Source: Dysidea avara (Eukaryota; Porifera; Demospongiae; Dictyoceratida; Dysideidae). Taken from it: a stretch of 64,000 nt of DNA. The DNA lies in assembly GCF_963678975.1 (NCBI RefSeq), contig NC_089272.1, positions 22,581,399-22,645,398 on the forward strand, given 5' to 3'. The translations under genes and the position numbers were made by a program. Below, one piece after another: positions 44,200 to 57,200 of the stretch; the stretch's first letter is position 1, and each line of letters begins with the position of its first letter. The notes beneath the pieces are model-generated. The model had not been told where the DNA came from and did no database searches. It saw only the letters and a list, made by a program, of their open reading frames with translations.

Positions 44200-45290
44200 A
44201 CCAGGCCTAGCTATCATTCCCCTTTTCCCTCCCTCCCTCCTAGGGGCTATACTTTAAAATGTGGAATCCAACCAGCTTAATTTGCGGTCAACCAATCCAT
44301 AAATTCCTTTCAAAAGAAAATTCCAGCAACTTTACCCTAAAAGGCCAGGTACCCTCTACGCCTACCTCCAGGATGTACACTATATTTCACTCCCTTCCTG
44401 TGTGAAGGGAGGAGAATGATCGATGACTGGTTAGTGGGGACTTCCGGTGGTAGGTGATAACTCACTCGGCGAGACGATACTGGAGCATCTACCGATAGAA
44501 TCAGTTGTGATCTGTGTGTGCCACCGCGGCTAGAGCACTATTGATCAAACTAGTGCCGGAAACTTTCTTGAAAATTTTCCTGGTCACATTCTGACGGTTA
44601 TCACTGTGGTTCGCGGGGTAAAAGTAGAAGTTGATACCCTGTTCATCACGATATCATTCCGTTTGAGGTAGAGATGAAATATCATTGCTCTCCGTCTCGC
44701 ACTTTTACGCACGACGAGTTGAAGTTCGATCACACGAGCCAGCAAATGGCGCCTTCTGCATCACGTGCGTAACTGGCTGGAGGCGTGCGTGATTCTTTTT
44801 GTGCTAACCACAGTTAAGCTATTAACCTCCATTTCAAAACGGTTGTGCAAATTTCCTGAAGAAACAGAAAGTGTTGCATTGTTTCTTTGCTGCTGTTTAC
44901 ACCACTTGTAGCAGGTAGAGTGTAATAGGCTAGCTAGATATTCACTGCTTCGCTGTATATTTCCACTGCTTCGATAAAACTTCAGAAAACAGGTACTACT
45001 TTGTGCTATTGTTTAGCCCAAGCTGAGCAATACTCTAGCTTAAAATTTATTTCAATGTATCACACATTTCTTTGGTTGTGTAAATGCGGTGACGAGAAGT
45101 TGGCTAATAGTACTGCTATTGAATTATTAGCTGGTGCGTACCTGCCATTGTCACCTGTCGCAAACAATATTTCTCCCAGTACCCACAGACACGCTGTGTT
45201 CTTGTTCAGTACACAACGCAACACAATAAACAATGTAAAAGGAATGTCCACACTTTCGAACCGGCCTTCAAACAAGCAAGAGAAAGCCAA
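44200..45290. other. Spacer without recognised gene
   Basis: Carries the second copy of the 60-bp duplicate (44,699-44,758). A 111-codon plus-strand ORF (45,001-45,336) and an overlapping minus-strand ORF show no recognisable motif and no splice context. Confidence 0.4.
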
Positions 45291-45298
45291 ACAGCCAC

Positions 45299-46461
45299 TC
45301 AACAAATTTCCCAATGTTTTGGCGCACCGTAACTAGGATAGGAAAATAATTTAACGGGAGTTTCCAATCCATTAAGAACGCATACATTATCTATGCTCAC
45401 AGCAAGAGAAAAGTCAGTGAGATCTTTATGAGGCCGACCAGCAGCAGAACGACTTCCACGAAGACAAATGATAGCTGAACGTAGTAGGGAAAAAGATAAT
45501 CTGCAGCAAATAAAGGTGATCATAACATTATATTGTTGATTCTTCTTTGTAGCAAGGAGTGAGGCTAATCTTTTGTAGGTGGTTTCTGCAGGCTTGCTCA
45601 TTCCTCCCAAAGCTGAGAACACAAGAGGTGTGAATGATGCCCTTTCAATTTCACGCACACGTTGTTCGTAAGTCCTACGCTTTTCTCGATCATGAGACCG
45701 AAAACTCCGCAACTGGCAAGAGAATTGCAGCGATTTGTGTTGGCCTATGGATTAAAAACACGAACATCAAAATAAGCTTGCTGATGACGAACACCCCAGA
45801 ATCCCTGAGCTCTCACATCCAAACGAGCACCACATTCAGTATTTGCAGAGCGATGAAAAAATCGTTCACTAGAGACAGGCTGCAAAGTAGGCTCAGTGGC
45901 TACATTTGGACAAACTTCTGACATTAACTGGGCTGTAATATCTCTAACTTCGTTATGGCGTAATGTTGGATAACCACTATGGGAACAGGTAAAAGCATGT
46001 TCAACTGTAAACGAAGTCCCACAGATACACTCAGTAGGCAGATGGAGTAGAGGCCAGCCATAACGGAGGCAAACAGCATCACGGAAATCACTCTTATGCA
46101 GAGCAAACCCATGCTCATCAATCGGTAAAGCAGTCAACCAGCTGGATGCTCCCTTCAAACAAGCAAATTCCCTAGCACGCTGCAGATCCAGAGAAAGCTG
46201 GGGATGAAGAGCAGAAGCCAACTCTTCACAGCTGTGACGGTTCTTAAGATAGATTTCCTGCTTCAAAACAAATTGCTTATCAAGTTCAGTGACAGTGAAC
46301 TCAGTTATCTGTTCAATAAGGAGAGATACCAGGGGACCAGTCACTTTCTGTGAAGAATCAAACTGAGCCGCTCGGACAGAGCTCGAGGTACATCCACTGC
46401 CGTCCAGTCCGATACTGGACTTTAGACATACGTAGCTCGCGTAGTAGCTCCTCGTGAGCAC
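45299..46461 (-). pseudogene. Non-LTR retrotransposon ORF, C-terminal fragment, frameshifted
   Basis: Read on the minus strand in two frames: about 46,461-45,745, then about 45,720-45,299 after one frame change. The first frame has RDAVCLRYGWPL, then CICGTSFTVEHAFTC (C-x-C...H-x4-C) and RHNEVRD, then GARLDVRAQGFWGVRHQQA and YFDVRVFNP. The second continues EKRRTYEQRVREIE, FTPLVFSALGGM and FSLLRSAIICLRG. The order CCHC knuckle, RHN, then spaced Asp residues resembles the end of R2-like elements that carry a restriction-like endonuclease; this match is inference. The upstream reverse transcriptase is absent, so this is a 5'-truncated dead copy. Confidence 0.7.
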
Positions 46462-46715
46462 ACTGACACGTGAGCCGACTATCTATGTTGACGACGAAGA
46501 ACGCATGACGCGGGCAGATGTCTATCGTCCTACGTTAAAGGGGGTGGGGTAAAACCGGGACGGGGACGGCCAACAAGAGTAAAACCGGGACAGGGACAGC
46601 CACTGACGTAAGGGCTCATCTACAGTGTACTTAGCTACTACAGCTATGACCAGAGCTTCATGAATTGGCTAGTTAGCTATGTGTTGTTAGAGTATCGTGT
46701 ATAGTGATCATAACA

Positions 46716-46899
46716 TACCGTAGGCGGGGAAAGTTACGTGTGGGAAGCGTTTCGCGATTGCAGTAGCTATCGCGAAACTTTTACGCCGGTTAGCTTCTAC
46801 ATGCTTGTATTTGTTTGTATGCAAAACCGACATCGCGAAACTTTTACACCGGTATACAAAGTAGAGTGCAATTCGCGAAACTTTTCCCCGCCTACGGTA
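46716..46899. mobile_element. 184-bp MITE (TACCGTAGGCGGGGAAAG ends)
   Basis: Terminal inverted repeats TACCGTAGGCGGGGAAAG at both ends with one indel. TCGCGAAACTTTTAC or a close variant is repeated inside in direct and inverted form. CpG-rich compared with its surroundings. Confidence 0.88.
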
Positions 46900-47164
46900 A
46901 GCGATTTTCTCTGAAGAGATTGAATCTTGGATATAATTTATATGTATGGCTAAGAAAAAAAATAGCAAGTAGCTAGCTTTGAAGTATTTTATCCTTTAAA
47001 CTGCAATAGCTATAAGGTTTGAGAGATTTTGACGTCCTTAGCTCAGTATAGTGCATGGCTTAGCTATTAGTTTGAAAATACGTAATAGGTGCTACGTGCT
47101 TGAGAAATGGCAACTGCAGTTTAGCCCATAGGTGTAATTTACTTACAACTTGGTACCCAAAGAC

Positions 47165-47925
47165 CAGTGTTGGGGTAACGTGTTATGTAATAATTATTAC
47201 TTTTATGGTAACAAAGTAATATAACGAACTAACTACACTATAAAAACTGGTAATATAACTCAAGTTACTTTACTTCAAATGTAATGTGTTACCTAAGTAA
47301 TGAAGTTACTGTAACGAGTTAAATGTTATGTAATATTATTACTTTTTAATTTATTTTTTATAGTGTAGTTCGTTATATTACTTTGTTACCATAAAAGTAA
47401 TCATTATTACACAGTAACGCGTTACCCCAACACTGGTCTTTGGGTACCAAGTTGTAAGTAAATTACACCTATGGGCTAAACTGCAGTTGCCATTTCTCAA
47501 GCACGTAGCACCTATTGCATATTTTCAAACTAATAGCTAAGCCATGCACTATAGCTAAGGACGTCAAAATCTCTCAAACCTTACTACAAGTAACAAAGTT
47601 ACTAATCTCGTTAGTAATCCACTGAGTAATGCCTAGCCACAATGAAGTAACAAATTGAGCCTACTGAATAAAGCTTATTCACCAGCTTCTTACATATAAC
47701 CAAGATTTACACATTGTCCAACAATGCAATCATGTCACGTGATAAGGTGGTAGTTTCACACATGACAGTTTAAGGCTGTTGGACACAAAGTAATATAATA
47801 TGTAATTATTATTATAGTTTCTTTATTATATGGGTAATATGTAACTGTAACTAAATAGTTCAGTTGCAAGTGATAGTAATATGTAACAAGTTAGCTACTT
47901 TTAAAAAGTAATTGCCCCAACACTG
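47165..47925 (-). mobile_element. hAT-type MITE carrying an inverted duplication of its own end
   Basis: Starts CAGTGTTGGGG, ends CCCCAACACTG, with the perfect 8-bp target duplication CCAAAGAC at 47,157-47,164 and 47,926-47,933. Same family as 21,114-21,589, inverted. About 230 bp of extra sequence (about 47,355-47,583) splits the element; it is an inverted copy of the left terminus plus about 150 bp of host flank (47,013-47,164). Confidence 0.85.
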
Positions 47926-47939
47926 CCAAAGACTGAAGG

Positions 47940-50110
47940 CCACTCTATTGAATAGTCCAAACCGGAAGTCTGTGTGTCGATGTGGTGAGGAAATATAAGT
48001 ATTTCTGTTCAATAAGTGGCAACTTACGCTATGCACTGTATAAGGAGAGATACCTGAAGGGTAGTATTTTTATGACATGTGCTCATAACATGTGCTCATT
48101 AAGCTATGTGAATACTTCATAAACTAGTACAGCAATTCACACAACTTCTTATTGCAAACTAAGCATTTGGAGTGCATAGCGGAAGAAGTACCTTCCTCTT
48201 TAGTTTCTGGATTGATAACAAAGACATCTTATGTGATGGAGTTTAATGCATCCTGTAACAGTCATGCCGTTTTATAAACAAAGATTGCAGTAGTTGCCAC
48301 AGTTGCCTGCACAGTGTTGTGCAAAGGATTATTATGGCCAATGCATCTGTAGGAACAGGGACTTTATTGATGAATTTATCTACATGTAATTAACTAACTA
48401 ATGCCTTCAGACAACCATAACTCAATAACAGCTCTAAGGCTACAGGGTCAACTTTTTTCATCAACAACACAATGTATCAGGATACATTGTGTTGTTGATG
48501 AAAAAAGTTGACCATGGCTTCATGTTGCCTATCTCATCAGAAAATTATTTTTCCAACTGTTCAAGTAAGGCTATAGCTTCATTCTCCATGTGTAGGGCAG
48601 GCAGAACAGTCAAAAGAAAGTGGCTACAATGCTTATCACGCTATACTGTGTTTTATAGGGACCCTCAATGAAGGGTGCCTACTGTGATGCTACCAACTAT
48701 CATAGAAATACACTATCAAAAGTATATAATATCCCCAAGTTGGAGCAGTGGAATAGTAGCTACTTTTTTTGTTTTTGCAAGACAATGCACAGTGTCATAG
48801 TTTGTAGACAGTATATTTTCTATTTATATATTTTCACTTTATGAAGTTAGGTTGTATGGGGTGATTACAGTACAAATTCTCAATCAAACCTCTAACATTG
48901 GTCACTATACAAAAAGTTATGATTTACATGGTGATGCTGGAAAGAAGAGTTAAAGAGATGCAATGTTAGATAATGCACTTTGTGGTGATACAAATTTTAT
49001 ATCTATCTTCACATGCACTGTGTCACAGCTATCTTAGAAATGATACAATTTACTACAAGGTTTTGTATGATAGTGCTGTATCCTTGGATTCTTTTCCCAT
49101 TGGCACTGTATTTCTGATACAGGTAACAACTATGACTATCTTTATCTTAGTGGTACATTTAGTTGTTATTTGTTGTAAAAGGTAGCAATGTATATATATA
49201 CAATGATTGTTTAATTTTATGAAGAAATGAAATGCATATAAATTATAATGTTCAGAATACTGTATAGCTGCACACGTGTCACTATCAGTTATCACATTTC
49301 TAACTAACTGAATTGATGCTGCATGCATAATGATGATATTATACGTTGTGCATTTGTGTGAGTACATTATTAGCTAACTGGGAGTCTAATTATGCAATTA
49401 GCCATTCATGCAGTAGCTACACTTCATGACGATTGTAGCTAAATGCTCTAAAGAAGATGACAAGACAGACGGTACAATGTAATGAACCAAAGCACTACTT
49501 AGTGTGCACATGTGTACAGAATTAGTCTTTTGACGCACAACCTGTTACTGTATTTTCTGTACACGTGTATGATGGTGTTTATACTTATTTGTAGTAATGT
49601 ATGTACGTACATGCAATAATATCAATCATTCTTCAATCCTTAAAATTTAACAAAGAGTATCACTTTTTTCAGCCAAGTCATGTGGTTACATTTTAAAGCC
49701 ACACACACACACACTCATTAATAACTCAATTCACAGGTTATGACAATGAAGTAAAGGCCTAGACTACACACATTTTACAGAGCACATGTGGTTTAATTTG
49801 TATAATGTTGCCATGTATGTTTTTTGTGTCTATTCTGTACTTGGTTCCATGAACACACTAGTGTTTAGTGCTCAGTGCTACATATTTAATTGTGCAAGAA
49901 CATGCAATAACATTCTTAAAGCCTTCACTATGTATTGAGTCTACCAAAATTGGTTTGGCATACTTCTCTATATACCCACCATAACTTTTTCAATGGAGCA
50001 AATTTCAATGCTATCGTCTACATCAAATCTTTCTTATCAATCAAGGTTATCCAATAATGACATACAGTAGTGTAATGATAACAGTAAACTCTACAACAAT
50101 CGTTATCTAA
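47940..50110. other. Intergenic stretch downstream of the first cysteine-module gene
   Basis: Contains the perfect palindrome at 48,446-48,513 and a short (CA)n at about 49,700. Otherwise AT-rich with no recognised gene. Confidence 0.5.
48446..48513. repeat. Perfect 68-bp hairpin, 2-nt spacer
   Basis: 33-bp arms beginning GGTCAACTTTTTTCATCAAC around an AG spacer at 48,479-48,480. Confidence 0.95.
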
Positions 50111-50113
50111 GTC

Positions 50114-51917
50114 CTACAGCAATGCAATTGTAAGAGCTAAAAGTAGAGTAAACATCATCAGCTCTTTTGTGAAACCAGTTGTTGTAGCATCACTACCAGT
50201 ACCTCCATCACTACACACTCTGTTAACTGCTTCTCTTGTTATCTCCTAAAATGAAACCCACCAATAGCTAATAATTTTACACATAAAGATGAGCAAGTGA
50301 GGTAAAACAAGGCTTCCACCACCCACATATCCGATTTTCTTTAAACAAATTTAACTTGACTACTCAGTAAGCTATTGACCTACACAATTCTTCACAGCAT
50401 TGTAAAATACCCAGGTCAAACTTTGAAACTTATGGCATACTTCTACACTGAGTATGATGTTTCAAAGACATAAAAGTGGATTGCGTGGAAATTTTTTTAT
50501 TCGGTCGCATTATATGCATGCATGTGGTGTATAGTATGTGTATACCTCATCAGGACAGCTATCTATTACAGTGTAAAGTAGCATCCTGCATGGTAATGAA
50601 CACACTGTACTGTTGGATGTAACTTCTTCTATATCATTCATAGGCACATCACAATCTTCATTTTCCTCAAATTGTTGAACAGCAGTCCCACAATCTATCC
50701 GAACAGGTGATTCAGTTCCTGCTGTTCCTGGTGCTGTACCACTGTTTCCATTGCATAGTGCATCTAAATTTTCAGTAACCTCTCCTCCATCAAAATACTG
50801 CATGTTACAAGAGAATGCATATATGTGTGTACACATAGAGCCGGTCATTCCATGCATGGGCTATTAAAGTATATATAGTTATCAATTCATTGCACATACA
50901 CAGTAAAACATCTCTTTTCCAGTCATCTTAAAGGCAAAATTTCTTATGCAGGTAACTGCATGTCTCACTTTGTAAACACATGACACACTTTGGGGGTAAT
51001 TTCAATGGCCAATTTAAACAGGTGGCCTTTCACACAGTGACCCGTCTAATGCTAGCAGCCTGTTACGTATCTCAAGTTACAAGTGATGAAGCGAAAACTG
51101 CTTGCTGTTTGCTACTATATATATATATTTATTCATTTTATTGCTGTAAAGAAAATTACTTTAGCATCAGACTTTTTGCATCATTGTATGTAGGTCACTT
51201 TACTTGTTTTGGTAGCAGTTACACAATGTTCATACAGTTGTTTGGTGGTGATGTTACTGATGTCCTGAATGTTAGGTTTATTTGTTGCTATACTACTAAA
51301 ACTACTATAACATAGCTTGTCATACAGTAACCATGCACATTGCCACATGATGTTTATAATTATTAACTATATAGTGCTCCTATACCTGATTTGGACAATT
51401 GGCTAAGAAGTCAAGCAGTAGATTCCTGCATGTTTGATGGCCACACAGAATTTGAATTCCTTGAGGATTGTTAATATTGACGAAACCTTTGCGGCATTGT
51501 TCATTGGTAGCTAGTGCTAGTGTGGCTTGTGTACACTGAGGTGTGTCTGGTAGTAAAGTGGGAGGTCCAGTTACACTAGTACAAGCAAGGCTGAGTGTCA
51601 ATCCTATAGCTTCCTGTGTAAATTAAGAAATCTACATAAATATAATGTGCATGCATGCATACGTATGTAATTCTACTCACTGCACGATGTGGACAGTTGC
51701 TTGCAATATTGTCCAAAAGATTCCTGCATGTTCCACTACAAAGAGGACCATCTCCAGTGTCAGTTTCAATGTTGAAAGACATAAATGCTTGTTGGCACTC
51801 ACTGTTTTGATTCAGTGCTACTTCAGCATTGATACATGCTTGACTTTGTCCAGTGACAGTGTTAACCAAGTATAGACTGAGGAAGCACAAGGCAGAGACT
51901 ACTGCAATACTGAACAT
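50114..51917 (-). CDS. Secreted/surface protein of three 5-Cys modules, GPI- or membrane-tailed
   Basis: Four exons: 51,917-51,681; 51,613-51,386; 50,797-50,546; 50,245-50,114, all phase 0 with GT-AG introns; 282 codons, stop TAG. ATG at 51,917 opens a signal peptide (MFSIAVVSALCFLSLYLV, then VTGQSQA). Three modules follow, each C-x12-C ... C-x3-C-x10-C: ACINAEVALNQNSEC/LCSGTCRNLLDNI/NCP; QCTQATLALATNEQC/CGHQTCRNLLLDF/NCP; DCGTAVQQFEENEDC/CSLPCRMLL/SCP. Exons match modules. The C-terminus GFTKELMMFTLLLALTIALL is hydrophobic and ends at the stop, as in GPI-anchored or tail-anchored surface proteins. Function unknown; paralogue of the gene at 54.2-59.2 kb. Confidence 0.75.
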
Positions 51918-51981
51918 GCTGATTATAGTTAGACAAAACTCCACTCCTGTTCACAGTTTATGTACAGTGTAACAACTGTTG

Positions 51982-51989
51982 TTTTTATA
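51982..51989 (-). promoter_or_regulatory. TATA box candidate
   Basis: TATAAAAA on the minus strand, about 65 bp upstream of the ATG at 51,917; would place transcription start near 51,955. Confidence 0.45.
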
Positions 51990-54210
51990 CTTGTGAGATG
52001 GATCATATGACCTGGATGAACTAATGTCTTTGTACTTTGCCACAGCAAAGTGCAAGTATGCATCCTCATATGAAGTTGTACTTTGGTAGTTGTTGGTATG
52101 ACTATATATATATCTTGAGTATATTTTATGTGTATCTACTAACAGTAGGTATATTGATGTCACAAAGTAGTATAGGTGCGTTAATCACACTAAATCTAAT
52201 GTATGTAAAATTGAGAACTGATACACAAACAGACCATTAGCCACATGAACCATCAGTAGCTACATTGCATGCATGTGTGATCCACTCATTCTGTCATCAG
52301 TCTTCACTATAAATACAATTTAACAGGTGTGGTTACTGTGGTATTGTCTGGATGTGCATAGATAGCAGACCACATGACTTAAAAAGTAAGAGAATCATAT
52401 ACATCCATATATATAAGTAATGCACTACCCAGACTACCAAAAGCAGTCAACAACAATACTGAAGGATATGTATGATAAAGTAAATATTGTAACAACACTG
52501 TTAGACTAAAAATGTAGTTCAGTTTTTTCCTTTAATTGTACTCATTCATGTTGTTAACATATAACATAGAAACCCTTTAGTATGTGCTGTAGTTTAAAGG
52601 AATTTTACAGCAAAGTGTGACTGTTAAAAGATATCATGTAGCCAGTGGGTGTGATGTCATTAAAACTGGGTCAAAGGGTCAGACAAAGGTGAGTTAAGTT
52701 CACAGTATGTACATAGCTAAAAGCTAAGTAATATATTCCTGTGAATGTGTTGTGCATGCATTTCCTTTCCATAGCAGTAATATTAATGTTTAATGTGATA
52801 AATTATCTAGCCTGTCATATAGTCTATGTGAAAGGACACAGCTATTATATATATAGTTTATTTGGCTTTACAGCACAAGTGCTGAAGATCTGTAGGACAC
52901 CTGGTCCTACTGCCTGTTTATAGTTGTTACATAAAGTGTGTTTGAAAAGGTGGAGAAAGGAATCCATGGCTGCAACCTCAAACCTGCAGCCATCCAATTA
53001 ACACTTGAACGCTTACAGGAGTCTGCTAGGCGGTCAGGATATTTTCTCCTTGTCAATTTCATGTGTATCCATAGGAACTCTGGAGAGTGACTTATTATCT
53101 CTAAAGTACCCCATGTGGAACCAAATGGATATTAGTTTATTAGTATAAGTGTTGGTCTAAACAAGCAGTATCCAATTAAAATAAGCCTAGCTAACTATAC
53201 AGTTTGTATAGGTCAATCCACATGCACTTACTTTTACAGATCATTACACATAATAATATTATGTGACTGAATTATGGAAAATCACTGTTATGGATGTATA
53301 AATATTTATGTAGTTCTGAGACACAGCATTATAATCCCTGCCCATTTAAGGGTAGAATAAACCATAGATACCTTGAATTAAGAAAAATTTAGATATTTAA
53401 AAAGTGTTTTCTGCTATTAACAGCACCATGCTAGTTAAAAATTCTAATTGTTTTAGGCACGACCATAAGGGTGATTTTTCAAAATTTGGTCACATCTTAT
53501 CATGCATTGGTCCTCCATTAGCATGAAACTTTGGGATTTGTAATACTCTCAGTAAGTCGATTATAGGTACTATGTACATGAGCAGCCAACTGTATAGCCA
53601 TATGTTTCCCATATTGTAAGTATCTATGGTTCAAATTGAAGGTATGTGTGCGTGTGCGTGCGTGTTTGCGAATACAAAAGGAATGGTATTTAGAAGAACC
53701 CACAATAAAGTCTGGCTACTGTGACAAGTAAACTGGTTGTGATATCATTCAAGCTCCAGGGTTCAGAGGTCACTGGGGTCAGGGGGTAATTAAGGAAGTT
53801 TATACAAAATTTATACAGTAATAAAGTCTATACACAGTGTCTGTACCAAGGATTATATTCATTTGAAAATAATCAGTAATCAGTCATTTTAAACTTGTTG
53901 ATGTCATCGTAAACAGTTTTCAAATGGAACTGAAATTCCTGGTAGTTATACAGCTTGCAGACATTGCCTACTCTTGGGATAAATCCTTACTGACTTTTTT
54001 CAGAACTTGTATTCCATGGTAAAATATGAATATGCACTAGCTATATACCCCTTTATCTCACTCATAATGTGTGGGAGTTGAGATGTCTCAAATATATAGG
54101 ACATATATACTCCGATATGGACAATGCTTGTTTTATAACTACATATACATGGCTATCAAAGTATATAATGCTTGTGTTTATAGTCCTGTCCATGTCACCA
54201 TGTGCCATTT
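51990..54210. other. Intergenic spacer between the two paralogous genes
   Basis: No gene. Two loosely similar stretches (near 52,650 and 53,740: GTGATGTCATT / GTGATATCATTCAAG followed by GGGTCA) and a block near 52,950-53,060 look like interspersed repeats. A short GTGTGCGTGTGCGTGCGTGT run lies at about 53,645. Confidence 0.45.
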
Positions 54211-54212
54211 CA

Positions 54213-57200
54213 TTAAGCTATTATTAAAATAAGAGCTGCAGTGATGAAGAGGGTGAAAATGCCTATTCCTTTAGCCATTTTAGCACCACCACCAAAAACC
54301 TGTGAGTATATGTAAATATACCAGGTACTCTATAATATGAATTAGCCGGTTCTTTATGACTCACCCTTGTACAGTTTCCAGGATTGGCAACATCACAAAA
54401 TGCGATTAGTTGATCAGCAGTGAACCCACCCAGTGAATTACTGTATAAACACAAAACAACATGTGTTTTACACATAATTGTATATACATAGTTAAAACTT
54501 ATCTAATTTTACAACAATGGTAAACCTGGGTGCCACAAGTGTGCACTTGCATATTAAGCCATAATATGTACTGTTACGTATAAAGGAAACTATTACCATG
54601 TATCCCAGCACAATATGGCAAGTACCAGTTCTAGTGATATCAATTGCATATAGAGTCACACCATGTAGAAGAAGAAATAGCCATTAATGGTACCATTTTG
54701 AGATGGGTTATACTATTGGTGAATCATGCCACTACACGCTTTGTCACCAATTTGCTCTATAAATAGTTAGCCTAATAGCAAGAATTCATAATATAAGTAA
54801 AGGAGAGAGTACCCAGCTTCCAGTATACGTAGCCTGTACAAAATCATTGTGTTAAGCTCCGTCAAGTTTACCTTTGATCAAATTAACACCTCTTCTGGTG
54901 ATAGAGAACTGTTGATTGGTGCTTATTGGTGTTGATACTTTATTCTGTGAACCGGCTTAATGTGTTACTTGACTCAGTGATTTTCCTGGATGTATTCCAG
55001 TTAGATACTCTCTCCCTTACTTGTATTATCACTACTGTTATGAACTCTTGCTAATAGCTATATGCACAGTGTAGCATTATGTTCAAAATCTACTGTACAT
55101 GTATTCCAGTTTACCTTGCAGCAACAGCATATTCATATGCACAGCATCCTCCATAGGTTACCAAATCTTCAACCTAAATTTTGTAGACAACAGCTAGAGT
55201 GTAATTATGTAAGTACCACAACTTGTATAGGAAATTAGAATATATATGGGTCTATTTTTTGGTAGCTATATATTAAAATCACAAACCCATAAGCAATGCA
55301 AAGATGCTTATACGTATATAGGCTCCTAGCTGTTATCACACAGTACAATGATAGGTGATTGACAGTTTACAGGTAATACTGTAATGCAGCTGTAATACTA
55401 TATAGTGCATGTAATTAGCCTGATTTCTCTTCCACCAGCCAACACCTGTAGTATTATACGATATACATGTATAGCTCAACTTTTACATCAAGGACAGATA
55501 CAATCAATCCAAGTTTGTGACACTGCTTGTTTGCAATGTGTTTGCAGATTATTTAACATCATATTCACTGCACACCTCACTACAAGTAGGACAATCATCT
55601 GTATCACATGGTATTACACCAGATCCACCAGAGCCTCCTGATGCACCCTACATAGTGTGTACACGAAGATGCTACAAATACAAGACACACTTTTGACTGT
55701 TATTGAATTTTATCACATTGCAGGGGAATATCAGGATTTTTCCAAGGTAGTTTCCATATTTGGTATTGAGTTATAGGTGCAGGGGGTCTGGGTGCACAGC
55801 CTCCAGCTGCTGACAAGCTATGCACATTAAAATTTATGACTTTATGCTATAAACTAAAATTTCAATATACACTTGGTTGAACCCCTTTAAGTCTTATATA
55901 GCAATTATTATGACCATTGACAATGGTCATCCAAATACATGTCCAAATTTTCCAATTGAAAAATTATTAAGTCATATATTTATATTATAAATTGTTTTCC
56001 ATTTTGAAATTTTGAAAGTTCTATTGAAGTAGTTTTGACTGCTCTATTAGAGTATGTCAATCTTTACATACCTTTGTTTTCCACTTTTAAGGAATCAATG
56101 TAAGTCTGCAAAGCCTACAAGTTAAAGTTTCAGAAGAGGTTTCTTGAACCCTGAGAAACCCCCTAAATACACCACTGCATTGCTTTTACTGTTAAATGTT
56201 CACTCAACCATGTATGTATCATTGTAGCTCTAATAATATAGCCGGTGAAAAGTCTAATCTGAGCTATAGCAATTCTGTAGCTACTGACAGTACTAGTTTT
56301 TGCCAGTAGCTGAGCCAGAACAAGTATATAGCTACCAATTTCAAAACGTGATTGTTGTATAGACTATATACCATCTTTGTAACTACTAGCTACTTGCACT
56401 GTAGGTTATTATAGTCGTATAGGATGCCAACAATTGAGGCTATGGACAAGTATAATAATCTAGACACAAATAAATTACACGTAACTTATATTCTGCACAA
56501 GTATATAACACTTGCTAGTTGAACAGTTATATGTATACTATTTGGCTAACAACACTACATGAACAGGATACAGTAGCTGTTATTTAATGTAACTTACAGA
56601 TCCATCATTGAACAGTGTAAGAACCTGTATGCAGCTGTCCACACCATTTGAGAGACAACCAATTTCCACAATAAGTCCAATACCCTCATAGTCCTCCTGT
56701 ATACATTCATAAATATATGGTCATAAATCATGCAAGTATTAAAGGAAAACTTGAGTACATTTGTACTAGTCTCATGTTGCCAGACCACTATTTTTGTGCT
56801 GGGGCTTATTGATTTGAGATGATAAGCACCCGCATATCATCTCAAATTGATAAGCCTCTGCGCGAGACTACATTTGTACATAGATAGCAGCAGTAAAAGT
56901 TCAGACATTCAACAATCAGGAAGCCCTTTAAACAAAAGCTTTAAATTTAGCAGGTAGTTAAGTGGTGCTTATCCTTATTGACACATTCTTTTGATCTCAA
57001 ATATTACCTGCCAGAGAAGGTTGGACATGCTTAAATAAAACTGTTGTCCTTAATTGCATGGTTTTATTTGGCTGGCATTTCATGTGACCCTCAGTATTTG
57101 CAATACATATAAAATAAGCAAATGATGGGGTTGGACTCAATACTCAGATCACTCTTCATGTAAGCTTTAATAAGGAAATGCACTTTGTTATGCAAAAGTG

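Noticed and set aside
43942..44217. ORFs encoding repeated SATDVADV / ATSVALAS
   Set aside because: Product of a 24-bp tandem repeat open on both strands; no start context, splice sites or domain.
45001..45336. 111-codon plus-strand ORF
   Set aside because: No recognised motif, and an equally long antisense frame overlaps it.
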